DNA from: Neisseriales bacterium
Lineage (GTDB): Bacteria; Pseudomonadota; Gammaproteobacteria; Burkholderiales; UBA11063
Direction: 5' to 3'
Length of the DNA stretch: 6,096 nucleotides
Assembly: GCA_008017145.1 (NCBI GenBank)
Contig: SSGY01000169.1
Span: 1-6,096 of the forward strand
Of the stretch, positions 1 through 6,096 are shown in pieces. Both the position numbers and the translations under genes were made by a program. The first letter of the stretch is position 1; each line of letters begins with the position of its first letter. A model generated the notes under the pieces. That model worked only from the letters and a program-made list of their open reading frames with translations, was not told the DNA's origin and searched no databases.

Positions 1-1
1 A

Positions 2-1552
2 AATAACTGGTTACTAGAAGGTCTTACGGCAGGCGATCAAGTTGAAGTTAGCTATACTGTTTATGCTTATGAATATGGTATCCGCACCGCTTTTTTAGAT
101 GCTAAACGTGGTTATTTTAACCCAACTAGTTTATGTTTGAGCGTCGCAGGCTATGAAAATAATATTCATCAAGTGCAGTTTGCTAATTTACCAGATGATT
201 GGCAAGTGGCTTGTGGGCTAGCCGCCGATGATAATGAGGTATTTAATGCGAAAAACTACGATGAACTGATTGATTCACCATTTGAATTGGGAGCTTTCGA
301 GCGACTGGAGTTTAGCGTTGCTGGAGTTAATCATTATTTGATTTTATCAGGTACTATTCCACCGTTTGATCGTGAGCGAATGATTAGCGACATGCACAAA
401 ATCTGCGATTATCAGATTAAACTTTTTGGTGGAGCGGCTCCTTACTCAGGCTACGGTTTTATCCTAAATCTTTCTGGGGAAATTTATACTGGTTTAGAGC
501 ATCGTAATTCGACTTTGCTGATGGCACCATACTATGCGCTACCGAATCTTAATCGCTCAAATGACGAAGATTATATCAAATTACTTGGTCTTATTAGTCA
601 TGAGTTTTTTCATACTTGGAACGTTAAGCGGATTAAACCGCAGGTCTTTACACCTTATAATCTTGGGCAGGAGAATTACACCAAGCTACTTTGGTGGTTT
701 GAGGGTGTGACTTCTTATTATGATGATTTGGTGCTCTATCGTAGTGGGGTGATTAATCAGGAAAAATATCTTAGCTTTATAACTGATAATCTCAACAATG
801 TCTATAAATTTGCTGGTGTAACTCAACAAAGCTTAGCTAATAGTAGCCTAACCAGTTGGATTAAATACTATCGTCAGGACGAAAATAGTCCAAATAGTAT
901 CGTGAGTTATTATGTCAAAGGTTCTTTAGTTGCGCTATGTCTGGATTTATTAATTCGTGAGCAATCTGAATTTAGCCTTGATGATGTAATGCGTTATTTA
1001 TTTCAGCAATGGCAACAAAATCCAGTTGGGGTTGGTGAGGATGAAATTCCAGCACTGATTAAAGCCGCAACTAGAGTTGATCTAGCCGAGTTTATTCATT
1101 TGGCAACGGAAACTACTGAATTACTACCATTTAAAGATTTACTGGCTAAATTTGGTTTGAATTTAACTGAACGCATCGCTAAAAACCATCAGGATAGCGG
1201 TAAATATTTCGAGCAGCAGGCTAACTTAGTAACTCCAACAAATACAATTACATTGGACTTAGGCGCTAAATTAGACAAGCAGTCACTTGGTTATTTAGTG
1301 AAAAATGTTTACGACAATACCCCAGCTCAAGCGACAGGTTTAGCAGCAGGGGATTTAATCGTGGCATTAAATAATGTCAAGCTAACTAATCCCGAAAAGC
1401 AATTAGCATTTGTGTGTGCCAATGAAGATATTACGCTTACTTTGTTTAGACAAGAACAGTTGCTTAGCCTTATCCTAAAACCAACTGCATCGGTAGCGAA
1501 TGTTTTTGATCTGGTTCTTGCAGATGCTAACTTGCTTGCTAATTGGCTTTGA
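2..1552 (+). CDS. M61-family metallopeptidase (glycyl aminopeptidase type), 5' end outside window
   Basis: Zinc metallopeptidase of MEROPS family M61, whose characterised members are aminopeptidases preferring N-terminal glycine. The frame is open from base 2, and the codons before the TTG at 137 encode family-like sequence (TVYAYEYGIRTAFLDAKRGY), so that TTG is internal and the true start lies upstream. 516 codons are visible; the family is usually near 600 residues, so roughly the first 60-90 are missing. The zinc site is HEFFH at bases 599-613 (two His ligands and the catalytic Glu), followed by the conserved TWNVKRIKP stretch. The third ligand is probably the Glu of WWFEGVTSYYDD at 701-703. 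A PDZ-like domain follows near bases 1286-1400 (NTPAQATGLAAGDLIVALN), as is usual for the family. Catalytic residues are intact. It is co-directional with the transporter gene 43 bp downstream, but a functional link is not evident. Cellular location cannot be judged without the N-terminus. Confidence 0.93.
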   Translation, partial: NNWLLEGLTAGDQVEVSYTVYAYEYGIRTAFLDAKRGYFNPTSLCLSVAGYENNIHQVQFANLPDDWQVACGLAADDNEVFNAKNYDELIDSPFELGAFERLEFSVAGVNHYLILSGTIPPFDRERMISDMHKICDYQIKLFGGAAPYSGYGFILNLSGEIYTGLEHRNSTLLMAPYYALPNLNRSNDEDYIKLLGLISHEFFHTWNVKRIKPQVFTPYNLGQENYTKLLWWFEGVTSYYDDLVLYRSGVINQEKYLSFITDNLNNVYKFAGVTQQSLANSSLTSWIKYYRQDENSPNSIVSYYVKGSLVALCLDLLIREQSEFSLDDVMRYLFQQWQQNPVGVGEDEIPALIKAATRVDLAEFIHLATETTELLPFKDLLAKFGLNLTERIAKNHQDSGKYFEQQANLVTPTNTITLDLGAKLDKQSLGYLVKNVYDNTPAQATGLAAGDLIVALNNVKLTNPEKQLAFVCANEDITLTLFRQEQLLSLILKPTASVANVFDLVLADANLLANWL

Positions 1553-1595
1553 ATTAGTCAATGAAGGATTTGGATGAGAATGAGTAGTAGCACTG

Positions 1596-2498
1596 ATGAA
1601 TCGTGAATTAAAAGCGTATTTGATTTTACTGACAGTCCCGGTGATGTGGGGGATAACTTTTCCGCTAATGCATCGGATAGTCGCAGGTTATGCGCCAAGT
1701 TTATTTGTATTTTGGCGCTTTATTTTGGCGGCATTGGTTATGCTGCCGATTTTTATTTCTGCGGTATCTAAGCGCAAACTAAATTGGGTAGATGTACGTT
1801 ACGGTCTGATTATTGGTATTCTTAATAGTGGCTCATTTATTTTACAGGCAATGTCTCTAAAATATATGGACTCATCGCGGGCGGCTTTTTTAACTGGGAT
1901 AAATGTGGTTATGGTACCGTTTTTGCTTCCACTGTTTAATATGGGGCGTCCACGAGTGATTGAAGTAGTTGCCGCATTATTCTGCTTATGGGGAATTTAT
2001 CTGATTAGCGGCGCTGGTTTACATGGGCATTTTGGTCGTGGTGAATCATTGGTGATTCTATCTGCACTATGTATTGCAGTTGGAATTATTTGTGCTGAAA
2101 AATCAAGTTTGGTGAGCCATAATCTAAAACTGCTGACTTTTTATCAGATACTTTTTACCAGTTTGATTCCCGGCTTTATTCTGGCACCACACAATATTGT
2201 AATTCCTGACAATAGTATGTTTTGGTGGAGCATTCTATATTGTGCCGTCATTGCAACGGTAATTCCATTTTTCCTGCAGATAAAATATCAGCGTGTGATT
2301 GGTTCGAATAAGGCGGCAATTATTTTTAGCCTTGAATCAGTAACTGCAACTTTTTTTGCTTATTGGATGGGCGAATCAATTAAATCAAGTGTGCTCATTG
2401 GTGGAATTGTAATTTTATTTAGCACTGTTCTTGGTGATGTTTATAAAATAATGATTAAATCCATCGACTTTAAACGCTGCTTCCGTACGCGGCGCTAA
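1596..2498 (+). CDS. DMT superfamily (EamA-type) membrane transporter
   Basis: Inner-membrane transporter of the drug/metabolite transporter superfamily. The 300 residues fit the standard two-EamA-repeat size. About ten membrane segments are readable, roughly at residues 7-24, 35-55, 68-88, 94-112, 120-138, 149-167, 178-197, 208-228, 240-258 and 263-282. Family hallmarks are the N-terminal PVMWGITFPL, the RFILAALVML segment of the first repeat, and SLESVTATFFAYWMGE in the second. The tail is basic (KRCFRTRR), consistent with a cytoplasmic C-terminus. ATG 1596 is chosen because it yields the usual short lead into TM1; no strong Shine-Dalgarno precedes it. It starts 43 bp after the peptidase gene and ends 17 bp before the GT39-like gene. 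Known substrates in this superfamily range from amino acids and metabolites to lipid-linked sugars (the small ArnE/ArnF and EmrE-like relatives). Its position before two lipid-sugar-dependent glycosyltransferases suggests a glycosylation-related cargo, but the sequence does not reveal the substrate. Confidence 0.9.
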   Translation: MNRELKAYLILLTVPVMWGITFPLMHRIVAGYAPSLFVFWRFILAALVMLPIFISAVSKRKLNWVDVRYGLIIGILNSGSFILQAMSLKYMDSSRAAFLTGINVVMVPFLLPLFNMGRPRVIEVVAALFCLWGIYLISGAGLHGHFGRGESLVILSALCIAVGIICAEKSSLVSHNLKLLTFYQILFTSLIPGFILAPHNIVIPDNSMFWWSILYCAVIATVIPFFLQIKYQRVIGSNKAAIIFSLESVTATFFAYWMGESIKSSVLIGGIVILFSTVLGDVYKIMIKSIDFKRCFRTRR

Positions 2499-2515
2499 CT
2501 AATACGGTAGGTAAT

Positions 2516-4318
2516 ATGCTTAATTTTCAAATTCTATTTCTGATCGCCACTTTACTTGTCTTGCTTGGCTACTTTATTTATCTCATTCGTAAGAATCAGC
2601 TTCTCTTACCAAAGCATACAATTCTGGATCGTCAGGATAAATGGTGGATTGCTGGCTTAAGCATTGTTTATTTTTTGATTTCATTGATTCATTTTGCAGA
2701 TTTTCGGACTTATGATAAAGCCTGGCAGGTTGATAATCCTGGAGCCCAATTGGTTGTAACCTTCAATCATCCACAGCAACTTGCTACGTTATATTATTCT
2801 ACTGCATTTGTCAAAGGAAAATACACTACTAGCGCAGTAGATGCAATGAATAATAATCTTCCTATTACTGATAAGAGCGTTAATTTAGGTTACTCTCCGT
2901 TTTTTCGTTGGAATAAACTAACTTTTAATACTTCTCAGCCAGTATCTTCAGTCGTTATTCGTTTGGAACAAGGCTCACTTGGGGTTAATCAATTTGCTGT
3001 AGTAGATACACAAAATAATCTAGTGACAGATTATCATGTTGACAGTAGTAATAATCCCAATAATTTGGTACTAAATGATTTTATCGCAACTACTATGCCA
3101 GAACATATCGAGGATAACTGGCAATCTAGTACTGTATTCGATGAAATTTACTATGCTACTTCTGCGTACCAATATCTGCAAGGTCAGCCTCCTGATGTCT
3201 GGGTGCATCCGCAATTAGGTATCTTACTGATTGTTGTTGGGGTGCTGATATTTGGAATGTCACCTTTTGGTTGGCGGATTATGCCTGATTTGAGCAGTGT
3301 CTTTTTAGTGAGTATAAGCTATATTTTTGCTAAAGCACTGTTTAAAGATCGTCGGGTAGCCATTGCGGCATCATTACTAATGATGTTTGAATTCATGCAT
3401 TTTTCGATTGGTCGTACTGCGTCAATAGACCCGTTTGTTACTTTATTTTTAGCAATAGAGTACTTTTTCTTATACCGTTATATTGAGACGCGTAAGTCAG
3501 GGGCTAGTTTTGTAGCTGTTTTGCGCTATTTACTGGCTGCAGCAGTCAGTTTTGCTCTTGCTCTTGCTTGTAAGTGGAATGCGCTGTATTCGGCACCATT
3601 TATTGTATTAATCTTAATTTACGGTGAGTTAGTTAAGCAGAAATTAACGCTTGCGAGCGTCACTAAAACAGTGCTAAACTTAGCCTTGTTATTTATTGTG
3701 CTGCCATTAACTATTTATGTGTTGATCTATATCCCATATGTCTTGATTAACCATGCCGATAATCTGTTTAGTTTTATTTATACTACGCAATTAGGGATTT
3801 TAGATTTTAATTTGCATGGATTAACTTATGCTACGCATCCCTATGCGTCTAACTGGTGGAGCTGGCCATTGGATAAAATGCCATTATCGGTGTATTATTG
3901 GCAAAACGATGCAGGCTTATCTTCTTCAATTGCATTACTTGGAAATCCTGCTGTTTATTGGCTAATGTGGATTACTACTATTATGCTTGGCTATCTATGG
4001 GTTACGCGTCAGGCAGATTTTAGAGTAGGTTTTTTGTTTTTAGCAATCTGCGCTCAGTATTTACCTTATGCCTTAGTTGCAAGGATTAGTTTTATTTATT
4101 ATTTCTACAGCGTTACTCCCTTTTTAATTTTGGGAATTAGCTATTTTATTTATTTGGCATATCAAAGTAATAAAGCATCATATCGCTATCTGGTCTATGG
4201 TTATTTATTACTAAATATTGCTTTGTTCGCCTTGTTCTTTTCTAGTCTAGCTGGTTTAGAAGTACCACGCAGCTATACTTTGAATTATTTACGTTGGATG
4301 ACAAGTTGGAATTTCTAA
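2516..4318 (+). CDS. PMT/GT39-type polyprenyl-phosphate-sugar glycosyltransferase with N-terminal soluble domain insertion
   Basis: Multi-membrane GT-C glycosyltransferase related to protein O-mannosyltransferases (GT39), which move a sugar from a polyprenyl-phosphate carrier to an acceptor on the outer face of the membrane. Visible landmarks are the catalytic Asp-Glu pair D209-E210 in FDEIYYATSAYQYL, the HPxLG motif at 231-235 (HPQLG), GRTASIDPFVTLFL with D305, ACKWNALYSAPF, and a C-terminal stretch (YYWQNDAGLSSSIALLGNP) typical of the PMT 4-TM C-terminal domain. Two membrane helices (about 4-23 and 43-61) precede a soluble region (about 65-195) rich in alternating beta-strand pattern and lying before the catalytic pair. 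This resembles a discoidin- or CBM-like beta-sandwich and is not part of the minimal PMT fold. The start at ATG 2516 follows a weak GGTAGG 5-10 bases upstream. Length 600 is in the PMT range once the insertion is counted. The acceptor may be a protein Ser/Thr or an envelope glycolipid; ArnT-like lipid A modification is an alternative. Confidence 0.87.
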   Translation: MLNFQILFLIATLLVLLGYFIYLIRKNQLLLPKHTILDRQDKWWIAGLSIVYFLISLIHFADFRTYDKAWQVDNPGAQLVVTFNHPQQLATLYYSTAFVKGKYTTSAVDAMNNNLPITDKSVNLGYSPFFRWNKLTFNTSQPVSSVVIRLEQGSLGVNQFAVVDTQNNLVTDYHVDSSNNPNNLVLNDFIATTMPEHIEDNWQSSTVFDEIYYATSAYQYLQGQPPDVWVHPQLGILLIVVGVLIFGMSPFGWRIMPDLSSVFLVSISYIFAKALFKDRRVAIAASLLMMFEFMHFSIGRTASIDPFVTLFLAIEYFFLYRYIETRKSGASFVAVLRYLLAAAVSFALALACKWNALYSAPFIVLILIYGELVKQKLTLASVTKTVLNLALLFIVLPLTIYVLIYIPYVLINHADNLFSFIYTTQLGILDFNLHGLTYATHPYASNWWSWPLDKMPLSVYYWQNDAGLSSSIALLGNPAVYWLMWITTIMLGYLWVTRQADFRVGFLFLAICAQYLPYALVARISFIYYFYSVTPFLILGISYFIYLAYQSNKASYRYLVYGYLLLNIALFALFFSSLAGLEVPRSYTLNYLRWMTSWNF

Positions 4319-4345
4319 TTGCTTTTAAAAGGGTAGTGCTAAATA

Positions 4346-5464
4346 ATGGGCCAGCATAAAAATTATCGTCAATTACTGACGGTGGTATTAGTTACTCTAA
4401 TTGCACTATTGCCAGAGTTTGTAATGCGTAGAAATATGATAACTTTGTATTATATGTATGAGCATTTTACGACTTATTTTGGAGATCTATGGTATTGCTG
4501 GGATAATTACCTCAGTAAGGGGTTTCCTTATCCTCGTGAGTATCCTGCATTAATTCAGGGTATTTTTAGAGTATTATTTAAAATACCAGGTGTCGCTGAA
4601 GATTATAATTATTATATTTGGTTTATTGTTGCAATTCTAACCGCCTCAGCCGTGATTAGCTCATGTTATTTATTTATTATCCGTGGAAGTTGGCAGCGCT
4701 TATTGATGTATTGGTTGTTAGCGCCGAGTTTTTTATTTTATGGCTTGATGAATGTTGATGTTTTGCCTATCGCTACCATTGTGCTTAGTTATTATTGTTT
4801 TAGCCGCGAGAAATATAATTGGTCAGCAAGTTGGTTGGCACTTGGTACTGCTATAAAAGTATTTCCAGTATTTCTCTTTCCAGTTTATTTCTTTGCCGCA
4901 CCAAAAGATAAGCGGCTAGAACTAGTGTCTTTTATGGTGGTAATCTGGCTTGCGCTAAATTTACCCTTTATGATTTCTGATTGGAGTGCGTGGAGTTATC
5001 CATATTTATGGCAGATTCAAGAAAACTATGCACGGACGGTGGCAGATGGTTCTTGGACTTGGCTGGTATTTACACTCTTTGATCATTTCGGCATTGGCTC
5101 ATGGTCAGGTAAAGTTAGCTTATGTTTATTTGCAGGAAGCTATTTATACTTTATTCGCAAATATCACCATTTGCCTCTGGCACGGCAGTTATTAATTGTG
5201 ATGATTTTGTTTATTTTAACCGATAGAGTCTATTCGCCGCAATACAACCTGTATTTATTGCCATTTTTAGTTTTGGTGGATTATAAAATTGATTGGCGTT
5301 GGTTTTATCTTTTGGAGATACCTGATTTTATTCAAGGGTTCTTTTTATTTGCGGTAAAAAATAATCCGTATTACTTGCAAAGTATTTTAGTGTTAAAATA
5401 TATAGCATTGATTTTATTGTTACGTCAGGTTTTAATTGCTAAACTAGAGGAGTCTACAAAATGA
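4346..5464 (+). CDS. GT87-like (DUF2029) polyprenyl-phosphate-mannose-type membrane glycosyltransferase
   Basis: Second GT-C membrane glycosyltransferase, resembling GT87/DUF2029 alpha-mannosyltransferases that use polyprenyl-phosphate sugars on the periplasmic side. The 372 residues fit the smaller end of the family. Landmarks are TM1 at about 10-25; a first outer loop with acidic residues D47 (GDLW) and D53, leading to the EYPAL motif at 66-70; D138 in LMNVDVLPI; GTAIKVFPVFLFP with K171; LNLPF at 204-208; and TDRVYSPQYNLYLLPFLVL (292-310), the SPQY element being characteristic. About nine to eleven membrane helices are apparent. The start at ATG 4346 follows AAAAGGG at 4327-4333, a slightly long spacing. 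The gene lies 27 bp after the PMT-like gene and its stop overlaps the next start as ATGA, so co-translation with the small secreted protein is likely. The donor and acceptor sugars cannot be read from sequence, and another GT-C family is possible. Confidence 0.78.
   Translation: MGQHKNYRQLLTVVLVTLIALLPEFVMRRNMITLYYMYEHFTTYFGDLWYCWDNYLSKGFPYPREYPALIQGIFRVLFKIPGVAEDYNYYIWFIVAILTASAVISSCYLFIIRGSWQRLLMYWLLAPSFLFYGLMNVDVLPIATIVLSYYCFSREKYNWSASWLALGTAIKVFPVFLFPVYFFAAPKDKRLELVSFMVVIWLALNLPFMISDWSAWSYPYLWQIQENYARTVADGSWTWLVFTLFDHFGIGSWSGKVSLCLFAGSYLYFIRKYHHLPLARQLLIVMILFILTDRVYSPQYNLYLLPFLVLVDYKIDWRWFYLLEIPDFIQGFFLFAVKNNPYYLQSILVLKYIALILLLRQVLIAKLEESTK
5447..5452 (+). promoter_or_regulatory. Strong ribosome binding site for the small secreted protein
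   Basis: GAGGAG sits 8 bases before ATG 5461 and inside the last codons of the GT87-like gene. It is the best Shine-Dalgarno match among the cassette genes, whose other starts have weak or distant sites. Together with the ATGA stop/start overlap it fixes the start of the small gene and suggests it is translated more strongly than the membrane enzymes upstream. Confidence 0.75.
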
Positions 5465-5727
5465 TTAAATTTCTATTACTTAGTTTAAGTTTTATTGGAC
5501 TAGCTAGTGCTGAATCACTGTATTTGGGCAACAATAATGTTAGTTGCGGGCGCTACACTTTAAATTCACAATCTAACATCAATGATGTGACAAATTATTG
5601 TAATGTCTTAGAGTCTCGTAAAGGTAAAAATGGTGGTAATGTGCTAAAAATTAAAACTGTAACCAATGGTGTAATTCGCTGCAAGTTTATTGGCGGTCAG
5701 TTAGAAAAATGCCATACTGACGATTGA
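5461..5727 (+). CDS. Small secreted four-cysteine protein of unknown function
   Basis: An 88-residue protein I do not recognise as any named family. Residues 1-17 (MIKFLLLSLSFIGLASA) form a textbook Sec signal peptide with a short basic start, a hydrophobic core and an ASA|E cleavage site. There is no Cys at +1, so it is not a lipoprotein. The mature part is about 71 residues, rich in Asn, Ser, Thr and Gly, with Cys at 29, 47, 74 and 84. The even number suggests two disulfide bonds formed in an oxidising periplasm or outside the cell. A basic RKGKNGGNVLKIK segment lies between Cys 47 and Cys 74. No membrane helix follows the signal peptide. The start overlaps the stop of the GT87-like gene (ATGA) and has a strong GAGGAG site, which supports a real, co-expressed gene. 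It could be a substrate, an accessory factor for the glycosyltransferases, or a secreted effector; none of these is shown by the sequence. Confidence 0.82.
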   Translation: MIKFLLLSLSFIGLASAESLYLGNNNVSCGRYTLNSQSNINDVTNYCNVLESRKGKNGGNVLKIKTVTNGVIRCKFIGGQLEKCHTDD

Positions 5728-5738
5728 TAAATATTATC

Positions 5739-5841
5739 CATAACTGCCACAACATGCTGTAAGAGCTAGGGACACGGCGACGTAGTGTACATGAGAAGTC
5801 TCTTGTGACGATGCTATTGCAACATAGGAGGAGCAGTTATG
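5739..5841. repeat. 103-bp segment bounded by 9-bp perfect inverted repeats (possible MITE-like element or structured junction)
   Basis: CATAACTGC at 5739-5747 is the exact reverse complement of GCAGTTATG at 5833-5841. The right arm ends at the base next to the stop codon of the PhoH gene. By hand count 49 of the 103 bases are G or C, clearly above the flanking genes. Inside is an imperfect inverted repeat (ACATGAGA / TCTCTTGT, 5789-5806). TTAT lies at both outer sides (5734-5737 and 5842-5845), but one extra base on the left means it is not a clean target duplication. No T-run follows either arm, so it does not look like a standard intrinsic terminator. It could be a small non-autonomous element, a transcribed structured RNA or coincidence. 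Confidence 0.35.
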
Positions 5842-6096
5842 TTATTCGTTCTCATAGGCTTCAACAATCTTTTGTACCAGTGGATGACGCACGACATCTT
5901 GTTTGGTAAATTTGTGAAATTCAATTCCACGAATTTTGCCAAGTATGCGCTCTACTTCAACTAGCCCGCTTTTTTGCCGTTTATCCAGATCAATTTGAGT
6001 CAAATCTCCAGTGATAACCGCCTTAGAGCCAAAGCCAATCCGAGTTAAGAACATCTTCATTTGTTCTGGTGTCGTATTTTGCGCTTCATCCAAGAT
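5842..6096 (-). CDS. ybeZ: PhoH-like ATPase (YbeZ type), C-terminal part only
   Basis: C-terminal 84 codons of a PhoH-family P-loop ATPase. The gene runs off the right edge of the window, so the Walker A region is not visible. The visible part begins with [20 protein letters not shown], in which DEAQ is the Walker B box. It continues with [15 protein letters not shown], a conserved sensor-like segment, then [12 protein letters not shown] and the family-typical ending [18 protein letters not shown]. The frame is open to the window edge and the Leu codon before DEAQ is internal, not a start. YbeZ-type proteins are cytoplasmic ATPases, thought to act in RNA metabolism together with the endoribonuclease YbeY, whose gene commonly follows in proteobacteria. 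Here no ybeY follows: transcription heads into the convergent end of the glycosylation cassette after about 114 bp. Confidence 0.95.
   Translation of the reverse strand: MLDEAQNTTPEQMKMFLTRIGFGSKAVITGDLTQIDLDKRQKSGLVEVERILGKIRGIEFHKFTKQDVVRHPLVQKIVEAYENE

Noticed and set aside
137..139. TTG as the start of the M61 peptidase.
   Set aside because: The frame stays open to base 2 and the upstream codons encode family-typical residues, so this is an internal Leu codon and the gene is cut by the window edge.
2351..2357. Run of seven T in the transporter gene as a possible phase-variation tract.
   Set aside because: Short T-runs are common in this AT-rich sequence, the frame is intact, and seven is short for a slippage switch.
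3554..3570. Short tandem GCTCTT repeat in the GT39-like gene.
   Set aside because: Fewer than three copies, in frame, and simply encodes Ala-Leu in a membrane helix.
4986..5195. A 69-codon open frame on the + strand in another phase.
   Set aside because: It lies entirely inside the GT87-like gene, whose frame carries family motifs across the same stretch. No ribosome site or protein-like features support it.
5371..5399. Possible internal promoter with a TAAAAT -10 box before the small secreted protein gene.
   Set aside because: No acceptable -35 box at proper spacing, and such AT-rich hexamers occur by chance throughout this region.
5728..5841. tRNA or standard intrinsic terminator in the convergent intergenic region.
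   Set aside because: No T-loop consensus or cloverleaf on either strand, and no stable hairpin followed by a T-run.
5839..5964. A 41-codon + strand frame starting at ATG 5839 with an excellent AGGAGGA site at 5826-5832.
   Set aside because: Apart from its ATG it lies wholly antisense to the conserved end of the PhoH gene, its codons are explained by that gene, and the product resembles nothing. The ribosome-site match is the only support.
6091..6093. TTG on the minus strand as the start of a short PhoH-like protein.
   Set aside because: It is the Leu inside the Walker B segment ILDEAQ. The gene continues beyond the window.

Overview
The window is AT-rich, densely coded bacterial DNA, and the gene content points to a proteobacterium. 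The PhoH/YbeZ-like C-terminus and the M61 peptidase with a C-terminal PDZ domain look most like Beta- or Gammaproteobacteria. An AT-rich betaproteobacterium, for example a member of Neisseriales, is a guess and not a demonstration.

Layout. Positions 2-1552 (+) hold most of an M61-family metallopeptidase whose 5' end lies outside the window. After a 43-bp gap, four genes follow head to tail on the + strand: a DMT/EamA transporter (1596-2498), a PMT/GT39-type membrane glycosyltransferase with an extra soluble domain (2516-4318), a GT87-like membrane glycosyltransferase (4346-5464) and a small secreted four-cysteine protein (5461-5727). The gaps are 17, 27 and -4 bp and no terminator-like hairpin with a T-run separates them, so they are probably one transcription unit. 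Read-through from the peptidase gene is possible. A 114-bp intergenic junction (5728-5841) carries a 103-bp segment bounded by perfect 9-bp inverted repeats and visibly richer in G+C than its surroundings. On its far side, convergent on the minus strand, lies the 3' end of a PhoH-like (YbeZ) ATPase gene that runs off the window.

How the genes may work together. Both glycosyltransferases belong to the multi-membrane GT-C superfamily, whose members use polyprenyl-phosphate-linked sugars and act on the periplasmic face. The DMT superfamily includes transporters of sugar-linked lipids and nucleotide sugars as well as ordinary metabolite exporters. The unit can therefore be read as a small envelope or protein glycosylation cassette: one enzyme adding a sugar, a second adding or extending it, possibly a transporter for the donor, and a secreted cysteine-rich protein translated in step with the second enzyme. 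Family assignments are well supported by sequence motifs. The shared pathway, the donor sugar and the acceptor are inference. The role of the small secreted protein is unknown and is the most novel point here.
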